A program made the position numbers and the translations under genes. This document shows positions 10,373 through 19,625 of a DNA stretch of 64,000 bases, piece after piece. The stretch is from Bigelowiella natans CCMP2755 (taxonomy: Eukaryota > Cercozoa > Chlorarachniophyceae). Location of the stretch: contig ADNK01001596.1 in NCBI GenBank assembly GCA_000320545.1, positions 1-64,000 on the forward strand, given 5' to 3'. The notes below the pieces were generated by a model. That model was given only the letters and a program-made list of their open reading frames with translations, was not told the DNA's origin and did not search any database. The first letter of the stretch is position 1, and every line of letters begins with the position of its first letter.

Positions 10373-11910
10373 CTCCAGCCGAACTCTTCAAACAGCTGAG
10401 AATTGGAGAGGAAATGATTCAGGAGTCACAACCGAAACACAACAGTGTGAATGCAATTGGAATGGAAGGGAACAGGAAGAAGAAGATCTGTTTCAACTTC
10501 CATGAAAAAGGGACTTGTCGACATGATCGATGTGGAAACGAATGCAAACGTGGTCATGAGAAAGGAGGGAAGTCCAACAGACTGTGCAAGTGCATCAGAG
10601 AGGGAAAATGCAAATGGGGCAAGAGATGCAGATTTTCGCACGAGCCAGGGGATGAAGCGACAAATTCGTCGAAGATTGCAGTGGATGCAAGTTTCCCCAA
10701 AATCATTCCTAGTTCCGATCCCTCTGCCAACACCTCGAATGGTGATTGGAGGGAATCCTGTGAGGACGTGGTGCAAACTGTGGACAACGATGTGGCAGAA
10801 TTGGCACAAGTCAACATCCCACAGGTCAACATTGCCTCCAAGCCCTGCAATGCAAATGAGTCTTCACGCCATTGTGATGTGCTGAGGGTGTTTGTGGAAG
10901 GCAAAAGTGGACCTGCTGAGATGAAAGCACTCCTTGACGATGGATCGCAGCCCACCACCATCAGCCTGCAAAAGATCAAATTGCTCGGCAAGCTGGGGGC
11001 AAAAATGAAAAGGACAAAGATGAGTGGCCAGGTTGGAGGTTTGAGTGCCACCTGTGTCCGGATGGAGGGTGAGGTGGAGTTTGAGATGAGAGTGAAGTGC
11101 AAAACCGCTCGGGGGGGACACGTGAGGCTCAGGATTTTTGCCACAGTCCTGGATGGGAATGCAAACTTTGACTTCACAATTGGCCAAGATGTGAGAAATC
11201 TGCACCGCATCGTGTCGCACCCAGACCCCAAACCCGAGCATCGCAAAGTCACAATTGATGGCACACCTGTTTGCTCTCATCCCTGCACTTCTCACCATCA
11301 AAATGCGAACTCCCTCACACTGGAAAGCAACTTGCTGGCCTCACCTGCATCAGCCCAGGATGCGGGCATCACCGATGGTGAAAGAAGCAAAACTGAAAGG
11401 CTGTCAAACTCGTGTTCAGTCCATGAGACACTCGACCTGTTGGATGCAGCGGATTCCCGATCAAGAGAGTGCGACCACGTCTGCGGCACTGGGGTGCCGG
11501 ATGAGGAAATTGAACACAGTCTTGGTGAGATTGTGTCGCTCCAACACGTCCACAGGGAATCAGAACGTGGCAATGCTGAACTTGCTTCGGGAGACTGCTT
11601 GCGTGTGCTGAACAGGGCAGAGGAAGAGTTCCGCGCAGGTTCAACACTCATGACGTCAAGAGAGCAATTTCATTGCCTGCGTCGTGTCCTGTGTCGTTGC
11701 TCATCGCGATTTGTGGAAAACACACCTGAGACAGGAGAATTGCGCATGCCGAAACACGAAGTCCATGATCACCTTTCACCGGGAAAGAAATTCATGCACC
11801 AAAAGGCTCACCGATTGCCCCCGGACAGATTGAATGCGATGGAGACCAAGTTGGAAGAACTGGAAAAACATGGGTCGTGCCACAAAAAATGTCGAATGAA
11901 GAAAAAGTGA
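10288..11910 (+). CDS. E1 zinc-finger/protease and start of RT (frame 2)
   Basis: This open frame of 540 residues begins with two CCCH-type zinc fingers: one at 10489-10557 (C-x8-C-x8-C-x3-H) and one at 10585-10641 (C-x7-C-x5-C-x3-H). A retropepsin-like site follows with the sequence ALLDDGSQPT, where the usual D-[ST]-G is D-D-G. The last part (RLPPDRLNAMETKLEELEKHG) is the typical start of a Ty3/gypsy reverse transcriptase, so the RT is split between this frame and the next one. Joining them needs a -1 shift near 11840-11910, where A-rich runs (GGAAAAAC, CACAAAAAATG) are found. CCCH fingers are unusual for a Gag, which normally carries a CCHC knuckle. Confidence 0.75.
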   Translation: MRQDEPLQNHRCGRSLLPAMAHHDTMGMTPAELFKQLRIGEEMIQESQPKHNSVNAIGMEGNRKKKICFNFHEKGTCRHDRCGNECKRGHEKGGKSNRLCKCIREGKCKWGKRCRFSHEPGDEATNSSKIAVDASFPKIIPSSDPSANTSNGDWRESCEDVVQTVDNDVAELAQVNIPQVNIASKPCNANESSRHCDVLRVFVEGKSGPAEMKALLDDGSQPTTISLQKIKLLGKLGAKMKRTKMSGQVGGLSATCVRMEGEVEFEMRVKCKTARGGHVRLRIFATVLDGNANFDFTIGQDVRNLHRIVSHPDPKPEHRKVTIDGTPVCSHPCTSHHQNANSLTLESNLLASPASAQDAGITDGERSKTERLSNSCSVHETLDLLDAADSRSRECDHVCGTGVPDEEIEHSLGEIVSLQHVHRESERGNAELASGDCLRVLNRAEEEFRAGSTLMTSREQFHCLRRVLCRCSSRFVENTPETGELRMPKHEVHDHLSPGKKFMHQKAHRLPPDRLNAMETKLEELEKHGSCHKKCRMKKK

Positions 11911-14900
11911 CAGCCACTTCACCTGCATTTCCTGTCTGGGACAGAGGCAAGAGCACCTGTCGGGTGGTCATCAGTGTGAAAAAAGTGAACGATGCTGTTG
12001 AACCAATGCACTTTGTCATGCCGATAACTGAAAACACCATGCGAAAAGCAACAACGAAAAACTGGGTGACATCGACCGACGCAAAATCTGGCTGGCCACA
12101 GATGGGGTGCACAAAGAAAACGCAAATGACCTTCGTGTTTGCAACTCAGAAACGTGCCAGATCAAGTTTGGGCCTGCCATTTGGACACAAAAATGCTCCT
12201 CAGACACTTGCGTGGTTGATGATCCAGATCATCAAAGGTCTCAACGACACGGTGGTTCGTGTGGATGATTGCTGCAACACGGGGGACACGTTCATGGCAG
12301 CATTGTTGGAGTTCACCAGATTCATGCAGAGGGCTGAAACCAAGAACTTGCACCTGTCTGCTGAAAAATTGCAAGCGTTTCCGAAAGAGTCATCCATGGT
12401 GGGGGTCATCCGAAAAAATGGCAAACATTGCCCAGACCCGAAGAGGATGCATCCCCTGGATGCTCTCCAACCACCTGAAAAAGGAGCACGATTCCTCAAG
12501 TCAGTGCAACGCATCGTGGGGTCATTCACTTGTTGTTCACGATGTGTCAAAGACTTCTGGAATGTCATTCGACCTGTCAGCATCCTGAATTCAAAAAACG
12601 CTCCACAAGTCTGGGGAAAAGAACAACAGATGGCTTTGGATGCAGCGAGGGATGTGCTGAAGTCTTCGTCTTTGTTCACACCTGAATTTGAACACATCAC
12701 CCGTGAAAGTCCATTCCTTGTGGATGTGGATGCGTCCAAGTGTGCTGGGGGAGCTGCTCTGTCTCAAGCAGTTGATGGGGTGGAGCGCCTTGCGTGTTGC
12801 TTCAGCTTCACCTGGCGGAAACATCAGATGAAATGGCACGCAATGAGAAAAGAATTTGACAACGGTGCTCGGAGTCTGGACTGCTTCAGTGTCTTCATGA
12901 AGGGATTTCCAACGCGCGCAAGAATGGATGCAAAGGTTGCCATGCACATGGCAGCACATGGACAAGATCAATCACGCGAACCGCACACGAGAATCTCTGT
13001 GGCTCACAACTCGCACATGCTCGTGGGGGTTGAGTGTGGAGAGGGCCCGAGCCACAAGAATGCGGATTGCATCAGCAGGCCTGGACACAGTGTTGAAAAT
13101 GATGCGGATGAAGAAACACTGGTCAATCTCTTTCCTCTCCATCATGCTTCGGCAATGCTCAAACACTTTGGTGACAAATTGCAGAACAACACCTGCTTGA
13201 GCTGTGACCAACCGGCAGTTGGATGTCATCCCACGGATGCAGAGGTCAAACTCACTTGCTCACAACTGTGTTGTGATTTGGCGAAGAAGGTGGGATTTGA
13301 CGAGTCCAAGTTTCGCATCCCATCCAAAGGGACAAACACGAAAAGCAAATCAAACCAGAGCAAGCTTGCTCCCAAAATCAATGTTGCGCGCTTCGACGGG
13401 GACTCAATGTTGCACCCGTGCTCTGCGTTGGCGCATGAAGCAGACGAGCATGTGGAAAATTGCAACACAATGGAATGCAAAACAGAGTTCTCACCTTTGC
13501 AGTCGCACAGTGTGGAGGTGGAGCTCAAGTGCGACGTCTTGTCTGAGCGCCTACCTGTGGAACAACGAGAAGAATTCACCAAAACGTTCGCAGCTCTGGA
13601 AAACAAAGACAATCCAAATCATGCTCTTGCTGCGGCACAACATGAAATTGTGGATGACACCTTGCACAAGTGCGGCGACTGTGAAAACGACGATCATGGC
13701 ATCCCTTTGCTCATTGTGGTTCCCAAACAACAGCGGAACAAAATCATGGACGCCTGCCACGTGACGAATTTGGCCAATCACAGATGTGCAAACGATGTGG
13801 CAACAAAGATCCTGCAAGCATGTTGCTGGAAAGGCTTGACGTGTTCGTGCAAAAAACGTGTTGCAACCTGCCAGGCATGCATCAGAACAAAACCTCGTGT
13901 GAAGCAATCACCTCACAAGCAGCTGCAGATGAGAGGAGTCATGGAAGCTGTTTCGATTGATGCCATTGGACGCATGGAAGGAAAGCATCACCACATGCTG
14001 AATGCGTGCATCTCATCGATCGGTTGCATTTTTGCAAAATGCCACAAGAAGCTTGACGCTGAAGTTGTGGCCGAGTTTCTTTTCGACTTCATTGTCGTGT
14101 TTGGGGCACCTCGTGAAATCCTTGCTGACCAGGGACCTGAATTCATGAACAGCGTCATGCTTCACTTGAAGAACAGATTCGGTTTCATGAAACTCACTGC
14201 ATCGAGTGAATCCAAAACGGGCAACTCACTGATTGAAAGAAAGAACAGAGCACTTGACAACGGAACATTGGCACAGCTCACACAACTGTCTGAATCAAGA
14301 TGCAATTGGCACAAAGAATCACCTTGTGCTGTCTTCTCAGCCAACACTTTGTCACCTGATGCGCGAGGAAACTCGTGCGCTGAGCTCCTGTTCGGGTTTC
14401 AACCCAAGTTGGAAGGAGACTTGAACTGCAAACGTGCACCTGTGAGAGAGGAGAAAGTTGCAGACGACATTGACTCTCGCATTCAAGTCATGAAGAGGAT
14501 GAGATGTTTGTTCATGACGGACAGATCCGAATGGAGATTCCTGAAAAATTTCAAACGCAATGACAAGATGGGGCAACTGAAACGACACAAAGTTGGGGAT
14601 CTCGTGTGGTCACATCGTGACGAGGACCGCAAAGGGCATCGTGTTGCTCCGCATTTCGCGCTGAAAAAGACAGGCCCGGTCCTGATCACAGCTGGCATCA
14701 GAGATTCAAACAATTGCTGTGTCCATTGCAACACTCACAGAGTGAAAGATCCTGAAACAAGTCATCGGAACGTGGTTCATGCAAAGTGTTTGTCTCCCTT
14801 TGGCACCTTCACAGCATTGCCAGAAGTTGCAGTGCCACCACAGGATGAAGTGTCTTCATCTGAGAGTGATCCAGATCTGTCCAATCTCCATCAGGGGATG

Positions 14901-14945
14901 AGGGAGAAGAAGATGATGCTGACATCAGTGCACGCAACATTCTGA
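11877..14945 (+). CDS. E1 Pol: reverse transcriptase, RNase H, integrase
   Basis: The frame encodes 1,022 residues from the first listed codon (GTG); it is actually open upstream and likely entered by frameshifting. The RT includes block TSTDAKSGW with its catalytic Asp, LPFGHKNAP, and the active site RVDD at 12258-12269, where Tyr or Phe is usual. RNase H begins FLVDVDASK. Integrase has an H-x-H/C-x2-C zinc-binding region (VATCQACIR), then the D-D-E triad in SIDAIG, LADQGPEF and SLIERKN. The C-terminus is hydrophilic. The order RT-RH-IN places it in Ty3/gypsy (Metaviridae-like) elements. Confidence 0.88.
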   Translation: MPQKMSNEEKVTATSPAFPVWDRGKSTCRVVISVKKVNDAVEPMHFVMPITENTMRKATTKNWVTSTDAKSGWPQMGCTKKTQMTFVFATQKRARSSLGLPFGHKNAPQTLAWLMIQIIKGLNDTVVRVDDCCNTGDTFMAALLEFTRFMQRAETKNLHLSAEKLQAFPKESSMVGVIRKNGKHCPDPKRMHPLDALQPPEKGARFLKSVQRIVGSFTCCSRCVKDFWNVIRPVSILNSKNAPQVWGKEQQMALDAARDVLKSSSLFTPEFEHITRESPFLVDVDASKCAGGAALSQAVDGVERLACCFSFTWRKHQMKWHAMRKEFDNGARSLDCFSVFMKGFPTRARMDAKVAMHMAAHGQDQSREPHTRISVAHNSHMLVGVECGEGPSHKNADCISRPGHSVENDADEETLVNLFPLHHASAMLKHFGDKLQNNTCLSCDQPAVGCHPTDAEVKLTCSQLCCDLAKKVGFDESKFRIPSKGTNTKSKSNQSKLAPKINVARFDGDSMLHPCSALAHEADEHVENCNTMECKTEFSPLQSHSVEVELKCDVLSERLPVEQREEFTKTFAALENKDNPNHALAAAQHEIVDDTLHKCGDCENDDHGIPLLIVVPKQQRNKIMDACHVTNLANHRCANDVATKILQACCWKGLTCSCKKRVATCQACIRTKPRVKQSPHKQLQMRGVMEAVSIDAIGRMEGKHHHMLNACISSIGCIFAKCHKKLDAEVVAEFLFDFIVVFGAPREILADQGPEFMNSVMLHLKNRFGFMKLTASSESKTGNSLIERKNRALDNGTLAQLTQLSESRCNWHKESPCAVFSANTLSPDARGNSCAELLFGFQPKLEGDLNCKRAPVREEKVADDIDSRIQVMKRMRCLFMTDRSEWRFLKNFKRNDKMGQLKRHKVGDLVWSHRDEDRKGHRVAPHFALKKTGPVLITAGIRDSNNCCVHCNTHRVKDPETSHRNVVHAKCLSPFGTFTALPEVAVPPQDEVSSSESDPDLSNLHQGMREKKMMLTSVHATF

Positions 14946-15096
14946 TGTCTGCTCGTGTGCGCAAGGCACCTGATCCTGGAGCCTTTGTGTCGCATTGAAC
15001 TTGTGATTGAAGTCGAAGTTTCCAAGTGTTCCGTCAAGTTTGTGCAAGTGCACAAAGATTGCAACGTGGAGTCAGTTTTGCGACGTCCGCAAATTG

Positions 15097-15110
15097 AAAA
15101 AAGGGGGGAA
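15097..15110 (+). other. E1 polypurine tract
   Basis: A14-base all-purine run (six A, six G, two A) lies directly 5' of the 3' LTR, the expected plus-strand primer site. Confidence 0.8.
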
Positions 15111-15538
15111 TGATGCAACGGCGGAAAATTCAAAGGAATTTGACCGTTGAAAGTGGTCAATTTTGGAAGTCAATCCCGTTGAAATGCCCTGCAGTTTTGG
15201 CAGTTTTGGGTGGAGTTGGTGCTGTTGGTTGGTTGATTGGCAAATTGAGTCATCAAATGGGAAGCAAGTGGTTTGGGAAAAACCAAGTTTGTGTGCACGC
15301 AGCTGCCTCGATTGGTCAATGGCAGCGAACCCGCACCTGGCAGTCAGTTCGCTAGAAGTTTGAAAGCGGTCAGTGTGTTTGTTTGAGCGTGCACATGCGT
15401 GTGTTCTGAAGTCACCAATGTCATCAGGGTTCATTGTTCATTGGAAAGTTTGATTGTTTTTGCTGAGTGAGCGGCGACGAGCGTGCTGGTTTGGCAGAGG
15501 CAGAAGCCGACACTGGGAGATTGCTTTCAGCTGTCGCA
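15111..15538 (+). repeat. E1 3' LTR
   Basis: Direct repeat of the 5' LTR, 428 bp, starting TGATGCAACGG and ending GTCGCA. It is followed by ACAGG, the target-site duplication. Confidence 0.93.
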
Positions 15539-16796
15539 ACAGGTGCATGTGAAGTGCGTGATGTGCACACGTCGTGGACGTCTGCACGTGCATGGACATG
15601 CATGTCCCCAGCACATGGACACAACAGTGATTGGCTAGTTGGGCAGACCAGCAGACACCCAGACCCATCGTCTAGCTGGAGACGTTGTTGTTGCATGCAC
15701 TGCAACTCTGGACTGGCAGGGCTTGCTTCAATGACAGTGCTAGCCAGCTAGCACAGTGCTCTGGAGCTCCAGAGTTTCTTGCGCGTCAGAACTGGACAGC
15801 GCCAGAGCGTCACCGCGTCCACAGGAGTCACCGCGTTGCCGCACCACGCACCACCATCCACCCAGCCATCCATGCCAGACATTCTGCTGGTCTGGTCCAG
15901 TGGTGCTGGAGTGTGCTGGTGTGATTTGAAGTGCATGCCAGCACGTGAGATGCGGCGCCACGTGTGATGTGCGTCCAGGCTAGTGGGTGCTGGCGATCCA
16001 GCTAGCATGTCAGCAGCGGTGGTCATCTAGTCGTCTCTGGACCCAGTCACGTGATGGACTGGCACGATCTAGCGATGCCTGCGCTTGCGCCACGGTGAAA
16101 CCTCAAACCTTAGCTAGCTTTGCTTGATGGGCTTGTGCCACGTTTCAATGAATCACGTTGAGCACGTGCGCGCATGCATTCAGACGAAACGTGATGCCCA
16201 ACACAGATGCGTGTGATGCATGGGACAATGCATTCGATGATGACAGCCTGCGGTGCCATGTTGAATGTGATGGCAACAGCATGTGCACGTGTGGCAGCAG
16301 CAAGCAAAGCAATGTGGTCAATCAACAATTTGAGCAAGACCAGAAGAGACAAAGTGCACACTTGCAAGTGTGTGCGTGTCCCTGACTTTGCATGCACGAT
16401 CAAAACATCAATTGAAGCCGAACCAAATCCAAAATGTCAAATTCCATCGCGCAAACCGAGAAACAAGGCGATGAAAGTCCACACTTGTCTGATGAGCGAA
16501 GTCACAGATGGTTGTGCTCGCGACCATGTTTCCCACCATGTTTCCAGACAGAACCTGATGTGTGCACGAAGCAGTCCACACAGCGATGCGAAGACATTCC
16601 CTGTGTTGACATCCAAAAATCCCACCAACCATGCGCCAACAAAATTTGACAATGGTTCAAATTCGAATCCCATGCGGGTGCACACAGGGCAAGCACGGCT
16701 GCTGCATCTAGCGTGCATTGTTGTTTGCATGAATGCATCTTGATGCACAAAGCGGACAAATCGTGTACACAATCCAATGTGGCTTTCATGATGTTA
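15539..16796. other. Intergenic, no supported gene
   Basis: Sequence rich in CACGTG, TGCATG and CTAG words, as on the other side of E1. Frames here (for example 16207-16743 on the plus strand) have no domain and an amino acid make-up that follows the word bias. I see no gene. Confidence 0.5.
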
Positions 16797-18362
16797 TTAC
16801 TCGTCGATGGCTTCGATGAAATCCCTCAAAACTTGGCATTTGTCCAAACACTTGGTGAAGCATGATTCGCATTTTGTATTCAAGCAATCACAATCTTCTA
16901 GTAAACATTTTTTGCAGCCGGGCTCATTGATGGATTTTGAGTTAGGTCGGAAGTGATATCTCATTAGCTTTTTGAAGTTTGCCGCAAAATGTGCGCCGAA
17001 GACCCGTTGAAACGGGGACTTTGAAACTTTTTTCCACTTCCTCTTGTCTCCCTTCCCAACCAAAAGCTTGTAATGTAGGTGACCTTTCCTGTAATATAGT
17101 TTATGCCCAGGAAGAATCTCCCCACCCATTCCATATGTATCCATTTTCCAATCTTTTGCTCCGGGTTTGCTCATATTCCAGAGTTCGTAAATTCCTTCAC
17201 GATCACCCATAATGTACTCTGATACCCTTCCATCTGGCATTTCAAGACATGAATTATGTACTGGAAACGAGGTGTTCAAGGACGCTTCAGGTGGGGCACG
17301 AATCCAGTCCTTAGCGCATAAACCATTAGACTGTAATCCAAGAGGCCTGGTATGCTCGTTTGCCCAACATTCAAACTCTTCAGGCTTTGTGCCTTCATAT
17401 GTGTATGAAATCAATGCATGTATGTCACTATACCAGTACTGAAGCCCCTCTAACACATATCTAGTAAGATCGGCAGCCGAACGATGGGTGAAAAGCGAGT
17501 AGATCCCATTGCACACCGGATGGTAGCAGCAGATTGCAATCTCGGCATCGTCTCCAAATCTGTCAAAATATCTTGTTGAATCTGTCCATGCCATCATATC
17601 ATGATCAAGAAGATTGAAGCGCGCCGGCCATTCGATGTCAGGGTCGCCGACTATCAGCCATCGCATCATCGCGGACTGCCACAACCAGCCACTTCTTTTC
17701 ACATAGCTATCAGGCTTAGCGTTTGGCATCATGCGACAATACAGATTGCCAATTTTCTGAAACCCAAGATCCACATATTCGACAAAATGCTTCGAAGCAA
17801 ACGCCTTGCAGCTGCCTCCGGCCTCATAGAGGTACACCACCGGGTTAAATTGTTTTGCTTGAAGCATTGCAATTTTTAGGTGCTCTGGGCATATTTTTGG
17901 AGAAGCCAGTGCTTTTTCACACAATGTGATATTGAGAATAGCAGTCGTATAATTGCAGTAGGAATGGGAGCAACGCTGAATGTTGAGGAATGCAGGTGGA
18001 GTGTGCTTTACCCCGTACATTCTGATCAAATTCAATGCTGATTGTTAGATCTAAAACCATTAGAACATGAACCCTGACTGTGACGAAAACTCAGGCAAAA
18101 TCTTGAAATGTAATCATCATGCATATACATATATACATCGCACGTAGATTTCACTCGAAGATAACAGAATCGATGCATTGAAGGTGGAGACAAACCTAAT
18201 TTCTGAAGTGATCGCCCCCTCCTTCGGGCCATCTTTCGTTGTTATCGTGCGCACGGGGACTGTTTCTTCCTCATGCACCCCACAGTCGAAGTAGTTGAAT
18301 CCTGTGAGACAAATGACTGTGGCTGCCAATGCAACTGCAGCCAAAAAAATGTCTTTTCGCAT
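16797..18362 (-). CDS. Type II membrane protein, glycosyltransferase-like
   Basis: Two exons on the minus strand, 18362-18196 and 18021-16797, joined by a GT-AG intron with matching phase, give 463 residues. The short N-terminal tail (MRKDIFLAA...) is followed by one hydrophobic segment (about residues 5-25), typical of a Golgi signal anchor. The lumenal part contains SGWLWQSAMMRWLIVGD and a LLDHDMMAW motif that could be the DxD metal site of a GT-A glycosyltransferase. It also has many cysteines and a C-terminal Cys-rich tail (GCKKCLLEDCDC...). The family is not certain: it resembles large algal families of nucleotide-sugar transferase-like proteins, but an unrelated secreted or anchored protein cannot be excluded. 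It lies alone between E1 and the ORF A/E2/E3 region. Confidence 0.7.
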
Positions 18363-19078
18363 ATTTCTACGAGTTTCGGAGCCTGTGAGCACAGCCAGAC
18401 ACAATTATGTTGCAGGCCGGTGTGTGGGGCGGGCAAACGATGTCTCTCCACTATGACCCGCAACTTGTGTGAATTTGTGTGAGGTACGAGTCACGTCATT
18501 TTCCTTACAACTGCAACTTCGAACGACTGCGAAAAATTAACTTCAAAAAATGATGACAATTATGCACAAACGTCAGATGAAACAATGAAAAAAAATTGCA
18601 AACGGACTGCATTTGAAAGCAAGTGCAGAGGGAGTTCCCACTAGATCTACTCCCTCGGTTGCCCATTCGCTACCGCAGCCCTTAATCCTATGGGAAGTTA
18701 CACACTTCCGATTAATGTTGGCACGCGCCAACGCGCCCATGCATGTGCGACATCAATTTTTAATTGTCGCATGCAGGACATAGACTAGGATAGCATCAAT
18801 GATACACTATGAATCCTATGCCGGTACAATGTAGTCTAGTCCAATTAATCGTCCGATGGGATTTATTTGTCCGATGGGACGACAACCTCAATTTCACCTC
18901 AACGACTCCGAAGAGTTCGTTGTTCTGAGCTTGTTTTGTCAGTTACCATCACTTGATTTTCACCTCAAAATGCAGGTCAAATTGTGGTGAAAGACATCTT
19001 TTGTGTGCACAAATTCAATTTTTTACGGTTAAAAAATTTGAATTTTAACAACGCTCCCCCCTCACCACCTTTTTCATC
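18363..19078. other. Intergenic between two genes, with a 40-bp repeat arm
   Basis: The spacer is AT-rich. It includes 18838-18877, which matches 33401-33440 in inverted orientation (36 of 40). 18960-19060 is a T-rich and A-rich stretch directly before the ATG of ORF A. Confidence 0.5.
18838..18877 (+). repeat. Left arm of a 40-bp imperfect inverted repeat
   Basis: The sequence starts AGTCCAATTAATCG and contains GTCCGATGG twice. Its reverse complement occurs at 33401-33440 with 36 of 40 identities, and all four differences are transitions. The arms flank ORF A, E2 and E3. No target-site duplication is seen outside them, so a DNA-transposon terminal repeat is possible but unproven. Confidence 0.6.
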
Positions 19079-19248
19079 ATGCGAAAAAGCCACCGTGTGG
19101 GGCGATCACGGGGCAGCGTGAACAAAGAAAAGCACGCACACGACTTGTTAGTCCTTGAGGAGTCGTGTGGGAAGATGAGGGATGGTCTGGCGGGTCTGAG
19201 TCAAATGTTCAAAAATGAACGCAAGGCGTTGAAATGCGTCCGTGTGCG

Positions 19249-19574
19249 TGTTGCGCGTAAGGTGTTCACAGGCCGAGGCGCTACGTGCACAAGTAGGCAG
19301 GGGGGGGGAAAGGCACGTTTGCTTCCTTTTGAAGAGTTGTGTTTATTTTTATTAAAGATTATATTTTTATTAAATCGTGCACTGCGTAATCATTCGCGAA
19401 GCTTTCGCGAATGCCGCCGCACGTGGGGCAGCACACTTCCGGTGTGCTGCCATGAGTCCCGCCGGAACCCACGTGCCTATGCTGTATTAATATCTACGTT
19501 ATCTATATTCTATATCCGCGACAACCCCTTTGTTGTCGCACGTGACTTGTGCCCGCGTAGTGGTACGCGCTACA
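19249..19574 (-). repeat. E2 3' LTR
   Basis: 326-bp direct repeat of 24639-24964. It includes an inner hairpin-like pair (TTCGCGAAGCTTTCGCGAA). On the element strand it is preceded by the purine tract at 19575-19585. Confidence 0.95.
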
Positions 19575-19585
19575 CCTCCCCCAAG
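19575..19585 (-). other. E2 polypurine tract
   Basis: On the minus strand TTGGGGGAGG abuts the 3' LTR. E3 has CTGGGGGAGG in the same place, supporting a common lineage. Confidence 0.75.
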
Positions 19586-19625
19586 TCACGTTGCTCCTTC
19601 CTTCCTTCCTTATTCCCTTAGACCT

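Larger units (their letters stand above)
9000..15538 (+). mobile_element. E1: full-length Ty3/gypsy LTR retrotransposon
   Basis: The element is 6,539 bp with LTRs at 9000-9424 and 15111-15538, flanked by the perfect 5-bp target-site duplication ACAGG (8995-8999 and 15539-15543). The LTRs start TG and end CA. A polypurine tract of A and G runs (15097-15110) sits directly before the 3' LTR. The coding order is Gag, zinc fingers, protease, reverse transcriptase, RNase H, integrase, which is the Ty3/gypsy order. Three consecutive frames are each offset by -1 and overlap by 85 and about 34 or more bp. The two LTRs are nearly identical: a 3-bp gap near the start and at least one substitution. The insertion is therefore recent, although protease and RT carry unusual active-site residues. 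Confidence 0.92.

Noticed and set aside
16650-16690. tRNA-like B box (GGTTCAAATTCGAATCCC)
   Set aside because: No A box or acceptor stem at the right distance; it is part of a small palindrome.
16207-16743. 178-residue plus-strand frame as a gene
   Set aside because: No start context, no domain, and the amino acid make-up mirrors the CACGTG/TGCA word bias.
18838-18877. Calling the 40-bp arms definite transposon ends
   Set aside because: No target-site duplication lies outside them and similarity stops abruptly at both sides, so this is left as a hypothesis.
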